The notes under the pieces were generated by a model. It was not told where the DNA came from. It saw only the letters and a list, made by a program, of their open reading frames with translations, and did no database searches. Position numbers and translations under genes: made by a program. From the NCBI RefSeq assembly GCF_012163135.1, contig NZ_JAAVUP010000001.1:868001-932000 (forward strand): DNA of 64,000 nt, in the 5' to 3' direction. Source of the stretch: Neoroseomonas oryzicola. Its GTDB lineage: Bacteria > Pseudomonadota > Alphaproteobacteria > Acetobacterales > Acetobacteraceae. This document shows, piece by piece, positions 8,372 through 16,718 of this stretch (positions are counted from its first letter, which is position 1; every line of letters starts with the position of its first letter).

Positions 8372-9353
8372 GCAGGCACCTCGGCCGGTGGATCGGATCG
8401 AGATAACGACGCTGGTGGACAACGTCACGGACAGTCTGTCCACGACGCCACCCTTCGTCACGCGCGAATGGGTCCGCCTGCAGCAGAAGGGGATGAAGCG
8501 GACCGCCGGTGGATCGCTGTGCTGCGCCAATCACGGCCTGTCGCTCGTGATCACCGTCGAAGCCGATGGCGAACGGCGCAGCGTGCTGTTCGACGGCGGC
8601 CCTGTCGACTACGCGGTCGAGCGCAACGGGCCGCGCCTCGGCGTCGATTTCGGCGCGATCGAGGCGATCGTCCTCTCCCACGGCCATTGGGACCATGCGG
8701 GCGGCATCCCGAAGGCCATCGAGATGGTGCGCGCGGCGAATGGCGGCCGGACCGTGCCGCTGCACCTGCATCCCGGCATGTTCCGCGAACGCGGCGGCCG
8801 CCAGCCCGATGGCGGCGTGATGCCGATGGACCGCGTGCCGGCGCCGGCCGAATGGGCAGCGATGGGCGCCGATCCGCAGGTCTCGCGCGAACCCGCCGTC
8901 ATCGCCGGCCATGTGCTGGTCAGCGGCGAGATCCCCCGCGTCACCGACTACGAGGTCGGCCTGCCCGGCCAGGTCGCGCGCGACTCGGAATCCGCGCCCT
9001 GGCAGCCCGACGAATGGCTCGGCGACGAGCGCTTCGTGGCCGTCCACCTGCGCGGCAAGGGCCTGATCGTCTTCTCCGCCTGCTCGCATTGCGGCATCGT
9101 CAACGTGCTGCACGAGGCGAAGCGGCTGATGCCCGAGATTCGGCTGCTCGCCGCGATGGGCGGCTTCCACCTCTCCGGCATCAACGAGCGCATCATTCCG
9201 CAGACGGTCGCGGATCTCGGCACCTTCGGCCTGCGCTGGATGTTCCCCTCCCATTGCACGGGCTGGCGCGCGTTGAATGCGCTCGAGCGCGCCTATGGCG
9301 AGGCCGTCGTCGTGCCGGGGGCGGTCGGCAAGACCTTCGTGCTGGAGGCGTGA
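8370..9353 (+). CDS. Metallo-beta-lactamase-fold hydrolase
   Basis: A 327-residue MBL-fold protein. The zinc-binding HxHxDH motif is HGHWDHAGG at residues 104-111, preceded by DGGP, and a later VFSACSHCGIVN carries the third-motif histidine; GGFHLSG supplies a further one. This pattern resembles the 7,8-dihydropterin-6-methyl-4-(beta-D-ribofuranosyl)-aminobenzene-5'-phosphate synthase-like MBL subgroup. A GGAAGGA ribosome site lies eight bases before the ATG. The gene is translationally coupled to the downstream LctP-family transporter (GTGA overlap), which suggests the enzyme acts on the transported compound or its product. No signal peptide is seen, so it is probably cytoplasmic. Confidence 0.85.
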   Translation: MQAPRPVDRIEITTLVDNVTDSLSTTPPFVTREWVRLQQKGMKRTAGGSLCCANHGLSLVITVEADGERRSVLFDGGPVDYAVERNGPRLGVDFGAIEAIVLSHGHWDHAGGIPKAIEMVRAANGGRTVPLHLHPGMFRERGGRQPDGGVMPMDRVPAPAEWAAMGADPQVSREPAVIAGHVLVSGEIPRVTDYEVGLPGQVARDSESAPWQPDEWLGDERFVAVHLRGKGLIVFSACSHCGIVNVLHEAKRLMPEIRLLAAMGGFHLSGINERIIPQTVADLGTFGLRWMFPSHCTGWRALNALERAYGEAVVVPGAVGKTFVLEA

Positions 9354-10753
9354 CCCTCCTTCTCCAATCGGCCCCGCTGCTGCTGCTGCTGGGGTTGCTG
9401 CTGTCCGGCCGCGCCGGGCCGCTTGCCGCGGTGCTGGCCGCACTCGTCGCGACGCTGCCGGCCGCCTTCGTCTCGCTGCCCGCGGGCACGGGCTTCGCGA
9501 ACTTCCTCGCCGAGGAGGCGCTACGCGGCGTCTTCCTCGCCTTGCAGCCCATCGCGGTCGTCGCCGGAGGGCTGCTGTTCCACGCGGCGGTGGAAGGCCG
9601 CGGCGAACCGGGCGCGATGCAGGCGCCGACCGCGCGCGGCATCTTCACCGCGACGCTGCTGATGGGCGTCTTCATGGAGAGCGTGACCGGCTTCGCCGTC
9701 GGCGCGGTGTTCGCCCTGGCAGCATTGCGGGGTATGGGGCTCAAGGGGCCGCCGGCGGCCGCGCTCGCGCTGCTCGCGCTGTGCATGATCCCCTGGGGCG
9801 GGTTGGGGCCGGGCACGTCGCTCGGCGCGGCGCTGCTCGGCGTGCCGGCGCAGGATATCGCGGCGCTGACCGCCTGGCCGAATGCGGCCTGGGTGCTGCT
9901 GCTCGGGCCGGTCTGTTGGCGGCTGTCGGCCGCCGCCGGCGTGCCGGTGCCACCGGGCGAGCGGCTCGCACAGATGACGATGCTCGCCGCCATGGGTGCG
10001 ATCCTCGTGCTTGGCCACCGCGTGCTGCCCTTCGAGGTGCTGGGCATCCTCGCCTCCGGCGTGCCTCTGCTGGTGGCGCTGTGGCTGTCCGACCCGCCGC
10101 GCGATGCCGCCGGCTGGCGGCGGGCGGCGCGCGCGCTGGGGCCCTACCTGGCCCTGACGATCGCGCTGCTCGCGGCGCGCGCCGTGCCGAACCCGCCGGC
10201 CTTCCATCCCTACGCGACGCTGCCGGCGTTTCCGGTCACCCATGTCGCGGTGGTGCTGCTGGTCGTCTCGGCGGGACTGCTGCTGCAGCGGCGCGACGGC
10301 GGGGCGCGGGCGATGGGCGCGCTGCGGCGCGCGGCACGGCCGGCGGCGGTGCTGCTGCTCTACGTGCTGCTCGCGCGCTGGATGGCGGGCAGCGGTGCGA
10401 CGGGGGCGCTCGCTACCGCCGCGGCGAATGCTCTCGGCGCGGCGGCGCCCTATGCCGTGCCGGTGCTCGGATTGGCGGGTGGCATGGTCACGGGCAGCAA
10501 TGTCGGATCGAACGCGGCGCTGATGCCGGTGCAGAAGGCGCTCGGCCTCGCCGCCGGGCTGCCGCCGCTGCTGGCCCCCGGCGTGCACAACTTCGCCGGC
10601 GCGGCAGGGGCTGGCATGTCCTTCGGGGTGACCGCGATGGTGTGCGGCCTGCTCGCGGATGGAACGCGCCCGCGCGAGGTGTGGCGGCTGCTGGTGCCCT
10701 CGATGGCCGCCGTCGTTGCGGTCGGCTGGGTGACGGTCGCGCTGCTGCACTGA
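9350..10753 (+). CDS. L-lactate permease (LctP)-family transporter
   Basis: A polytopic membrane protein of 467 residues starting at a GTG that overlaps the stop codon of the MBL gene (GTGA). It has a dozen or so hydrophobic helices and the family signatures MESVTGFAVG and GMVTGSNVGSNAALMP, the latter matching the conserved VTGSxxxSN motif of LctP/LldP proteins. LldP and GlcA of E. coli are about 550-560 residues, so this is a compact member lacking roughly 80-90 residues. The family takes up lactate or glycolate with protons, but the coupled MBL enzyme suggests a different carboxylate here. No lactate dehydrogenase lies nearby. Confidence 0.8.
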   Translation: MTLLLQSAPLLLLLGLLLSGRAGPLAAVLAALVATLPAAFVSLPAGTGFANFLAEEALRGVFLALQPIAVVAGGLLFHAAVEGRGEPGAMQAPTARGIFTATLLMGVFMESVTGFAVGAVFALAALRGMGLKGPPAAALALLALCMIPWGGLGPGTSLGAALLGVPAQDIAALTAWPNAAWVLLLGPVCWRLSAAAGVPVPPGERLAQMTMLAAMGAILVLGHRVLPFEVLGILASGVPLLVALWLSDPPRDAAGWRRAARALGPYLALTIALLAARAVPNPPAFHPYATLPAFPVTHVAVVLLVVSAGLLLQRRDGGARAMGALRRAARPAAVLLLYVLLARWMAGSGATGALATAAANALGAAAPYAVPVLGLAGGMVTGSNVGSNAALMPVQKALGLAAGLPPLLAPGVHNFAGAAGAGMSFGVTAMVCGLLADGTRPREVWRLLVPSMAAVVAVGWVTVALLH

Positions 10754-10824
10754 TGCGGGGCTTGCCACCCGCCGGGCGGGCGGCCACGCTGCCGGGCAAC
10801 GAAGATCGTTCCCGGGAGGAACAG

Positions 10825-11802
10825 ATGGCCATCCTCACCCGCCGCGCCGCGCTCGGCGCCGCCGCCACGCTTCTTGCCGCGCCATCGGTGCGCGCGCAGG
10901 GCGCCTTCCCGAACAAGCCGCTGCGCATCGTCGTGCCCTATCCGCCGGGTGGGGTGACCGACATCATGGGGCGCCTCGCCGCCGAGGCGATGAGCCGCCA
11001 CATCGGCCAGCCCGTGGTGGTCGAGAACCGTCCCGGCGCCGGCGGCAACATCGGCGCCAAGGTCGTCGCGCAGGCGGAACCGGACGGCTACACCATGCTG
11101 CTCGGCACCATGGCGACGCAGGGGGTGAACCCCATCCTGTATCCCGACGCCTCCTTCGATCCGCGGCGCGACCTGGTGGGCGTCGGCATGATGGCCGACA
11201 TGCCGAACGTCATGATCTGCAACCCGCGCCGCTGGAACCCGGCCAATGCGCAGGAAGCGATCGCGCGCATGAAGGCCGAGCCGGGCAAGATCCTGTTCGG
11301 GTCCGTCGGCAACGGCTCCTCCTCCCACATGTCGCAGGTGATGCTGTGCCGCATGGCAGGCCTGGACGTGGTGCACGTGCCCTATCGCGGGTCCTCGCCG
11401 GCCGTCGCGGCGATGATCGCGGGGGATCTCGACCTGCTGTTCGACGCCTCGGCGACCTCGGGCCCGCACATCAAGCAGGGAACGGTGAAGGGGCTCGCCA
11501 TCACGATGAACCGGCGGATCGAATCGCTGGCCGACATCCCGACGCTCGAGGAATCGGGCGTGCGCGGCTATCACCTCAGTGTCTGGAACGGGGTGCTCGC
11601 GCCCGCCCGCGTGCCGCAGCCGATCCTCGCGCGGCTGCAGGACGCGTTCGAGAAGTCGATGGACGCGACCATGCTCACCCGCCTGCGTGCGAACTTCACC
11701 GAGCCGCTGGTCATTCCCTCGGCGCAACTGCAGCCCTGGCTGAACGAGGACGCGCAGCGCTGGTCGCGCATCGCGCAGGAAAGCGGCATCCGGCCCGATT
11801 GA
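10825..11802 (+). CDS. Bug-type TTT substrate-binding protein
   Basis: A 325-residue periplasmic receptor of the Bug/TctC family, which captures carboxylates, amino acids or aromatic acids for tripartite tricarboxylate transporters. A twin-arginine-like signal peptide (LTRRAALGAAATLLAAPSVRAQ) is followed by the family signatures PNKPLRIVVPYPPGG, VVENRPGAGGNIG and PDGYTMLLG, then VVHVPYRGSSPA. An AGGA ribosome site lies upstream. No TctA or TctB membrane genes lie in this window, so it is an orphan receptor that must use permeases encoded elsewhere. It is the first of five Bug genes here and lies 71 bases downstream of the LctP-family gene. Confidence 0.92.
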   Translation: MAILTRRAALGAAATLLAAPSVRAQGAFPNKPLRIVVPYPPGGVTDIMGRLAAEAMSRHIGQPVVVENRPGAGGNIGAKVVAQAEPDGYTMLLGTMATQGVNPILYPDASFDPRRDLVGVGMMADMPNVMICNPRRWNPANAQEAIARMKAEPGKILFGSVGNGSSSHMSQVMLCRMAGLDVVHVPYRGSSPAVAAMIAGDLDLLFDASATSGPHIKQGTVKGLAITMNRRIESLADIPTLEESGVRGYHLSVWNGVLAPARVPQPILARLQDAFEKSMDATMLTRLRANFTEPLVIPSAQLQPWLNEDAQRWSRIAQESGIRPD

Positions 11803-11881
11803 ACCCGACGCTGCATGGACAACAGATTGCACGGATGAAACTTGCCGTGTCGCCTTTCATGGCTAGCGTCCGCGCAGAATC

Positions 11882-11899
11882 TTGCCCCGTCGGGGGCAA
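11882..11899 (+). promoter_or_regulatory. Perfect hairpin just before the terC ribosome site
   Basis: A 7 bp perfect stem (TTGCCCC / GGGGCAA) with a GTCG loop sits about five bases before the GGGAG ribosome site of the TerC gene. There is no T-run, so it is a weak terminator candidate for the preceding Bug gene and could also affect translation initiation of terC. The role is inferred from position only. Confidence 0.35.
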
Positions 11900-11914
11900 T
11901 GCCGGGAGTGCTCC

Positions 11915-12565
11915 ATGGAAGGCCTGATCGCGGCTGCGCCGCGTTTTCTCGAGATCCTTTGGCTGAACGTCATCCTGTCGGGTGACAATGCGGTTGTGAT
12001 CGGCATGGCGGCCGCCGGCCTGCCGGCCCACCTGCGCAGCAAGGCGGTCCTGTTCGGCATCATCGCAGCGGCGGTGCTGCGCGTGATCTTCTCGATCTTC
12101 GCGACCTACCTGCTCAGCCTGTGGTGGATCGCCTTCCTGGGCGGCGCGGCGCTGCTCTACATCGCCTGGGGCTTCTGGAAGGAACTCCGCTCGCACGGCG
12201 AGGAGGAAGGCGAGGAGGAAGGCGAGGCGAAGGAGAAGACCCTCGCCGCCGCGCTGTGGCAGATCGTCATCGCCGACGTGTCCATGAGCCTCGACAACGT
12301 GCTGGCCGTCGCGGCGGTGGCGCGCAACGACCTGACGATGCTCGTGATCGGCCTGACCATCTCGATCATCCTGATGGGCCTGCTTGGCGGCCTGCTCGCC
12401 CGGCTGCTCGATCGCTTCAAGATCATCGCCTATGTCGGCGTCGCCCTGATCGCCTGGATCGGCGTCGAGCTGATGTACGAGGGGATGCAGAACGCCAACC
12501 AGGTGCTGAACCTCGGCCTGCCCATCCCGGCCCCGCACCACGCCGCCGACGCGCCGCCGCACTGA
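11915..12565 (+). CDS. TerC-family membrane protein (YjbE-like)
   Basis: A 216-residue integral membrane protein of the TerC/YjbE family, linked to metal-ion (mainly manganese) efflux and tellurite resistance. Two copies of the diagnostic acidic-helix motif are seen, SGDNAVVIGMAAAGLP near residue 22 and SLDNVLAVAAVA near 126. About seven hydrophobic helices are separated by an acidic cytoplasmic loop (HGEEEGEEEGEAKEK), and the C-terminus is histidine-rich (PHHAADAPPH). The ATG at 11915 follows a GGGAG site; a start 33 bases further upstream would fall inside the hairpin. TerC genes are often preceded by a manganese riboswitch, but none is recognisable here. Confidence 0.9.
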   Translation: MEGLIAAAPRFLEILWLNVILSGDNAVVIGMAAAGLPAHLRSKAVLFGIIAAAVLRVIFSIFATYLLSLWWIAFLGGAALLYIAWGFWKELRSHGEEEGEEEGEAKEKTLAAALWQIVIADVSMSLDNVLAVAAVARNDLTMLVIGLTISIILMGLLGGLLARLLDRFKIIAYVGVALIAWIGVELMYEGMQNANQVLNLGLPIPAPHHAADAPPH

Positions 12566-12572
12566 CCGCGGC

Positions 12573-12598
12573 CGGCCTGCCCCCCCCGGGGCGGGCCG
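12573..12598 (+). terminator. Rho-independent-like terminator after terC
   Basis: An 11 bp stem with one T-G wobble (CGGCCTGCCCC / GGGGCGGGCCG) and a CCCC loop begins eight bases after the terC stop codon. It is followed by only TTGC, so termination may be partial. Confidence 0.5.
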
Positions 12599-12612
12599 TT
12601 GCAAAGCCCCGA

Positions 12613-12630
12613 TTTCCGCCCGGGCGGAAA
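12613..12630. promoter_or_regulatory. 18 bp perfect palindrome upstream of dctP
   Basis: TTTCCGCCCGGGCGGAAA is a perfect two-fold palindrome without a loop, centred 72 bases before the first dctP start. The absence of a loop and its position favour an operator for a dimeric regulator of the TRAP locus over a terminator, although no regulator gene lies next to it. Confidence 0.4.
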
Positions 12631-12693
12631 CCCACTATGAGGGGCCGACGCCGGGGGGCACGGGACGCCGCCCGGTTCAGAGAGGATCGATCC

Positions 12694-13668
12694 ATGACGC
12701 TGACCCGTCGCGCGGCCCTTGCCGCGCTGGCCGTCGTCGGGCTTGCCGCGGCGCCCGCGGTCGCCCAGACCACCATTACCCTGCAGCACCCCCTACCCTC
12801 CTCGAGCCATTACGGCGCCGGCGCCGCCGCCCTGAAGGAGTCCTTCGAGCGTGCGACCGGCGGCCGCTTCCGCGTCAACATCCAGCGCAACGACAACGAG
12901 CGCGAGATCGTCGAGAGCGTGCAGATCGGCACGGTCGAATGCTACCTCGGCTCCACCGGCCCGGTCGGCAACTTCGTCCCGGCCGTCCGCGTGCTCGACG
13001 TGCCGTTCCTGTTCCGTGACTACGCCCATGCCCGCGGCGTGCTCGATTCCGACATCGGCCAGCAGCTGCTGGGCCAGTTCCAGCCGCGCGGGCTGGTCGG
13101 CGTGATCTGGCTCGAGAACGGCTTCCGCCACCTGACCAATTCGCGGCGCGAGGTGAATGCGCCCTCCGACGTGCGCGGCCTCAAGGTCCGCACGATGGAG
13201 AACCAGGTGCACATGCGCGCCTTCTCGACGCTCGGCGCCCTGCCGACGCCGATGGCCTTCTCCGAGCTCGTCCCTGCCCTGCAGCAGGGCACGGTGGACG
13301 GGCAGGAGAACCCGATCCCGGTGATCGTGGCGAACAACCTCAACCAGGTGCAGCGCTACCTGACGCTGACCGGGCACGTCTATTCGCCGGCCATCCTGAT
13401 CTGCAACCCGGCGATGATGCAGCGCCTGTCCGCCGCCGACCGCGCCGCCTTCATGGAGGCCGCCCGCGCCGCCCAGCAGGCGAACCGGGACAAGGTGACG
13501 GCGGACGAGAATTCGGGCATCGAGGAACTGCGCCGGCGCGGCATGCAGGTGGTGACGCAGGTCGACACCGCCGCCTTCCAGCAGGCGCTGGCCGCCGCCT
13601 TCGCCCAGTACGAGCGTGAGCTGGACGGCGCGACGCTGCGCCGCATCCGGGACTGGCGCCCGAACTGA
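12694..13668 (+). CDS. dctP: TRAP transporter substrate-binding protein, copy 1
   Basis: A 324-residue DctP-family periplasmic receptor with signal peptide MTLTRRAALAALAVVGLAAAPAVAQ. Family landmarks are LQHPLPSSSHYG after cleavage, STGPVGNFVP, VPFLFRD, and the GLKVRTMEN block, whose arginine normally clamps the substrate carboxylate, then PMAFSELVPALQQGTVDGQENP. It lies in an operon order dctP-dctP-dctQ-dctM. The second dctP has exactly the same length and aligns without gaps, so this is a tandem duplication. It probably binds an organic acid; the ligand is not known. Confidence 0.92.
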   Translation: MTLTRRAALAALAVVGLAAAPAVAQTTITLQHPLPSSSHYGAGAAALKESFERATGGRFRVNIQRNDNEREIVESVQIGTVECYLGSTGPVGNFVPAVRVLDVPFLFRDYAHARGVLDSDIGQQLLGQFQPRGLVGVIWLENGFRHLTNSRREVNAPSDVRGLKVRTMENQVHMRAFSTLGALPTPMAFSELVPALQQGTVDGQENPIPVIVANNLNQVQRYLTLTGHVYSPAILICNPAMMQRLSAADRAAFMEAARAAQQANRDKVTADENSGIEELRRRGMQVVTQVDTAAFQQALAAAFAQYERELDGATLRRIRDWRPN

Positions 13669-13669
13669 C

Positions 13670-13687
13670 CCTGGCCTGACGGCCAGG
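13670..13687 (+). promoter_or_regulatory. Hairpin immediately after dctP copy 1
   Basis: A 7 bp perfect stem (CCTGGCC / GGCCAGG) with a TGAC loop directly follows the first dctP stop codon. It could protect the 3' end of a dctP message or attenuate readthrough. Confidence 0.35.
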
Positions 13688-13718
13688 ACTTCGGCATCCG
13701 CCCAAGAACAGAGCACCC

Positions 13719-13765
13719 CCGGGCGCCGCGCCGCTGGCCGATTTGCCAGCGGCTCCGGCGCCCGG
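13719..13765 (+). promoter_or_regulatory. Long two-part hairpin between the dctP copies
   Basis: An outer 10 bp perfect stem (CCGGGCGCCG / CGGCGCCCGG) encloses an inner 8 bp perfect stem (CCGCTGGC / GCCAGCGG) with a six-base loop. The structure ends 40 bases before the second dctP start. No T-run follows, so it is more likely an attenuator or mRNA-stability element than a simple terminator. It would let the two receptor genes be expressed to different levels. Confidence 0.45.
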
Positions 13766-13805
13766 CTATGTGCCGGTCAAAGTCCAACATGGAGGAAATC
13801 ACGGA

Positions 13806-14780
13806 ATGACCCTGACCCGACGGCTCGCGCTCGCGGCCGCCCTCGCCGCCCCGCTCGCCACCACCCCGGCGCTGGCGCAGACCCAGATCACCGTGCAGCA
13901 CGCCCTGCCCGCCAACAGCCATACCGGCGTCGGCGCCTCGACCTTCGCCAGCGCCTTCGAGCGCCTGACCAACGGTCGCTACAAGGTCGTCGCCCAGCGC
14001 AACGACAATGAGCGCGAGATGATCGAGAGCGTGCAGATCGGCACGATCGACTGCACCTTCACCTCGACGGGCCCGGTCGGGAACTTCGTCCCCGAGGTCC
14101 GCATCTTCGACGTCCCCTTCCTGTTCCGCGACGCCACCCACGCCCGCGGCGTGCTCGATTCCGAGATCGGCCAGCAGGTGCTCGCGCGCTTCCCCGCGCG
14201 CGGCCTGGTCGGCGTGATCTGGATCGAGAACGGCTTCCGCAACATGACCAACTCGCGGCGCGAGATCCACAACCCCGCCGACCTGCGCGGGCTGAAGATC
14301 CGCACCATGGAGAACCAGGTCCACATGCGGGCCTTCACCACGCTCGGCGCCCTGCCGACGCCGATGGCCTTCTCCGAGCTCGTCCCGGCCCTGCAGCAGG
14401 GCACGGTCGACGGGCAGGAGAACCCGATCTCGGTCATCGTGGCGAACAACCTGAACCAGGTGCAGCGCTACATGACCATGACGCGGCACGTCTATTCGCC
14501 GCAGGTGATGATCTGCAATCCGCAGACCGTGGGGCGCCTGAGCCAGGCCGACCGCGCCCTGTTCCAGCAGGCCGCGCGCGAGGCCCAGGCTGCCAACCGC
14601 GCCCGCGTGACCGCCGACGACGACGCCGGCGTCGAGGAGCTCCGCCGCCGCGGCATGACCGTGGTGACCGAGGTCGACACCGCCGCCTTCCAGGCCGCGC
14701 TCGCGCCGGCCTTCGCCGAATGGGAACGCACCCTCGACGCCGCGACGCTGCGGCGCATCCGGGACTGGCGCCCGAACTGA
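13806..14780 (+). CDS. dctP: TRAP transporter substrate-binding protein, copy 2
   Basis: A second 324-residue DctP receptor, beginning MTLTRRLALAAALAAP at an ATG preceded by GGAGGAA. Long identical blocks with copy 1 include QRNDNERE, TMENQVHMRAF and the last ten residues LRRIRDWRPN. Differences gather in the signal peptide and in the early mature region (HALPANSHTGVGASTFASAF), and SPQVMICNPQTVGRL replaces SPAILICNPAMMQRL. The arginine block GLKIRTMEN is retained. The two copies could bind related acids for one shared DctQM permease, or simply raise receptor dosage. Confidence 0.92.
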   Translation: MTLTRRLALAAALAAPLATTPALAQTQITVQHALPANSHTGVGASTFASAFERLTNGRYKVVAQRNDNEREMIESVQIGTIDCTFTSTGPVGNFVPEVRIFDVPFLFRDATHARGVLDSEIGQQVLARFPARGLVGVIWIENGFRNMTNSRREIHNPADLRGLKIRTMENQVHMRAFTTLGALPTPMAFSELVPALQQGTVDGQENPISVIVANNLNQVQRYMTMTRHVYSPQVMICNPQTVGRLSQADRALFQQAAREAQAANRARVTADDDAGVEELRRRGMTVVTEVDTAAFQAALAPAFAEWERTLDAATLRRIRDWRPN

Positions 14781-14799
14781 TCCGGCACTGACCTGACGG

Positions 14800-14823
14800 G
14801 GCGGCCGGCCGGCGACGGCCGCC
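14800..14823 (+). promoter_or_regulatory. Hairpin between dctP copy 2 and dctQ
   Basis: A 7 bp perfect stem (GGCGGCC / GGCCGCC) with a ten-base loop lies 19 bases after the dctP stop. A hairpin between receptor and membrane genes of a transport operon commonly lowers expression of the latter, which fits the need for excess receptor; this is inference. Confidence 0.35.
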
Positions 14824-14847
14824 CTCCTCTCGACTACGGGGGACTCG

Positions 14848-15444
14848 ATGAATGCGATGAACGTGCTGCCGCTGCAGGTGACGGTCGGGGCGACGCTCCT
14901 GACCGTCGCGGTGGCGCTCTGGGCCGCGTCGGGGGATGGGGCGCGCGCCGGCCTCCGCCGGGCCATCCTGACGGCCGACCGCTACACCACGGCGATCGCG
15001 GCGCTGCTGGCGAGCCTCGCCCTGACCGTCGCGGTCTTCGCCGGGGGCTGGCAGGTGGTGGCGCGCTTCGCCACCGAGACCCCCTCCGTCTGGTCCGAGG
15101 CGCTGGTGCGCACGGCGCTGATCTGGATGGCCTTCCTCGGCATCGCGGTGGCGCTGCGCGCGGGCGCGCTGGTCTCGATCGACGTCGCGCATCGCTATTC
15201 GTCCGGGGCGATGCGCCGCGCGCTCGAGGCTTCGGCGCTCGCGGCCTCGCTCTCGATGCTCGGCATCATGTTCTGGTTCGGCTGGATGATGGCCGAACGG
15301 GTGCAGTTCCAGGAAATGGCGGGGCTCGAGGTCTCGATGTCCTGGGGCTATGCGGCCATCCCAATCGGGGCGGTCTTCGCGATGGTCGGCGTGGTCGCGC
15401 ATTTCCTCGACCGACGCTCCGAGGAACTGGAGGCCGCGGTATGA
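14848..15444 (+). CDS. dctQ: TRAP transporter small permease subunit
   Basis: A 198-residue membrane protein with four main hydrophobic helices plus an extra N-terminal one (LPLQVTVGATLLTVAVALWAA). The QVVARF and EALVRTALIWMAFLGIAVALRAGALVSID segments match the DctQ family, in which this subunit supports the large permease. Its stop codon overlaps the dctM start (ATGA), so the two subunits are coupled. It is longer than a minimal DctQ (about 160-170) because of the N-terminal extension. Confidence 0.88.
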   Translation: MNAMNVLPLQVTVGATLLTVAVALWAASGDGARAGLRRAILTADRYTTAIAALLASLALTVAVFAGGWQVVARFATETPSVWSEALVRTALIWMAFLGIAVALRAGALVSIDVAHRYSSGAMRRALEASALAASLSMLGIMFWFGWMMAERVQFQEMAGLEVSMSWGYAAIPIGAVFAMVGVVAHFLDRRSEELEAAV

Positions 15445-16718
15445 GCGGGACCATGCTCACGGCGATGCTGGTGCTGTTCGCGGCCAGCATCCCGGTCGCG
15501 GTGGCGATCGGCATCGCGGCGGTGGTCGGCATCGCCGGCTTCACCTCCTTCCCGCTAATCGTCGCGGCGCAGCAGCTCTTCGTCGCGCTCGACAAGTTCC
15601 CCCTCGCCGCCATCCCGTTCTTCATCCTGGCGGGCAACCTGATGGATGTCGGCGGCATCTCCCGCCGACTGGTGGAATTCGCCCGCTCCATCGTGGGCGG
15701 CGTCCAGGGCGGCCTGCCCGCGACCTGCGTCGTCACCTGCATGATCTTCGCCGCGATCAGCGGATCCTCGGTCGCGACCACTTTCGCGATCGGCGCGATC
15801 ATGATCCCTGCGCTGGTGAAGGCGGGCTATCCGGTCGGCTTCGCCGCGGCGCTGCAGGCGACGGCGGCGGAACTAGGCGTGATCATCCCGCCCTCCATCC
15901 CGATGATCCTGTACGGCGTCACCACCCAGACCTCGATCCCGGAGCTGTTCATCGCGGGCTTCGGCCCGGGCTTCGTGATCGGCGGCGGGCTGATCGCGAC
16001 CGTGCTGATCTGGTGCCGCGTCATGGGCTGGGGCAAGCAGGACGGCGAGAACCGCCTGCCCTTCCTGGCCGCGACCCGTCAGGCGAGCTTTGCGCTGGTC
16101 ATGCCGGTCATCGTGCTGGGCGGCATCTATGGCGGCATCACCACGCCGACCGAGGCATCCGTCGTCGCGGTGGTCTACGCCCTGATCGTCGGCATGTTCC
16201 TCCATCGCGAGATCGAGCTGCGGGACCTCTTCCCGATCTTCCGCAAGTCGGTGATCTCCTCGGCCGTCATCATGTTCATCATCGCCTGCGCGGCGCTGTT
16301 CTCCTGGCTGCTGAACCGCCAGGGCGTGCCGGATGCGGCGGCGGAATGGCTCGCGACCTCCTTCGACTCGCCGAGCATGTACCTGCTGGTGGTGAACCTG
16401 TTCCTCTTCGTCGTCGGCATGTTCGTGGAGACTTCGGCCTCCATCATCGTGCTGGCGCCGATCCTGTCCGACGCGGCGCAGAAGCTCGGCATCGACGGGG
16501 TGCATTTCGGCACCATCATGGTGGTGAACCTGGCGCTGGGCATGATCACGCCGCCCTTCGGCGTGAACCTCTTCGCCGCGGCGCAGGTGGCCGGCTGCAG
16601 CATCGACCAGATGATGAAGTACCTCGGCATCTTCATCGCCGTGGTCTTCGCCTGCCTCATGGTCATCACCTACGTCCCGGCGATCACCCTCGCGCTGCCG
16701 CAGATGGTGTTCCGGTGA
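15441..16718 (+). CDS. dctM: TRAP transporter large permease subunit
   Basis: A 425-residue protein with about twelve hydrophobic helices and the DctM landmarks: FVALDKFPLAAIPFFILAGNLMDVGGISRRL near the N-terminus, GSSVATTFAIGAIMIPAL, PPSIPMILYG, GGIYGGITTPTEA in the middle and ITPPFGVNLF near the end. It is the sodium-coupled transport channel of the TRAP system, in the inner membrane with DctQ. The length is normal for the family. The downstream glycosylase starts within its stop codon (GTGA). Confidence 0.93.
   Translation: MSGTMLTAMLVLFAASIPVAVAIGIAAVVGIAGFTSFPLIVAAQQLFVALDKFPLAAIPFFILAGNLMDVGGISRRLVEFARSIVGGVQGGLPATCVVTCMIFAAISGSSVATTFAIGAIMIPALVKAGYPVGFAAALQATAAELGVIIPPSIPMILYGVTTQTSIPELFIAGFGPGFVIGGGLIATVLIWCRVMGWGKQDGENRLPFLAATRQASFALVMPVIVLGGIYGGITTPTEASVVAVVYALIVGMFLHREIELRDLFPIFRKSVISSAVIMFIIACAALFSWLLNRQGVPDAAAEWLATSFDSPSMYLLVVNLFLFVVGMFVETSASIIVLAPILSDAAQKLGIDGVHFGTIMVVNLALGMITPPFGVNLFAAAQVAGCSIDQMMKYLGIFIAVVFACLMVITYVPAITLALPQMVFR

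Noticed and set aside
11803-11914. Possible manganese (yybP-ykoY) riboswitch before terC
   Set aside because: TerC genes often have one, but none of the conserved loop sequences could be found in this 112-base spacer.
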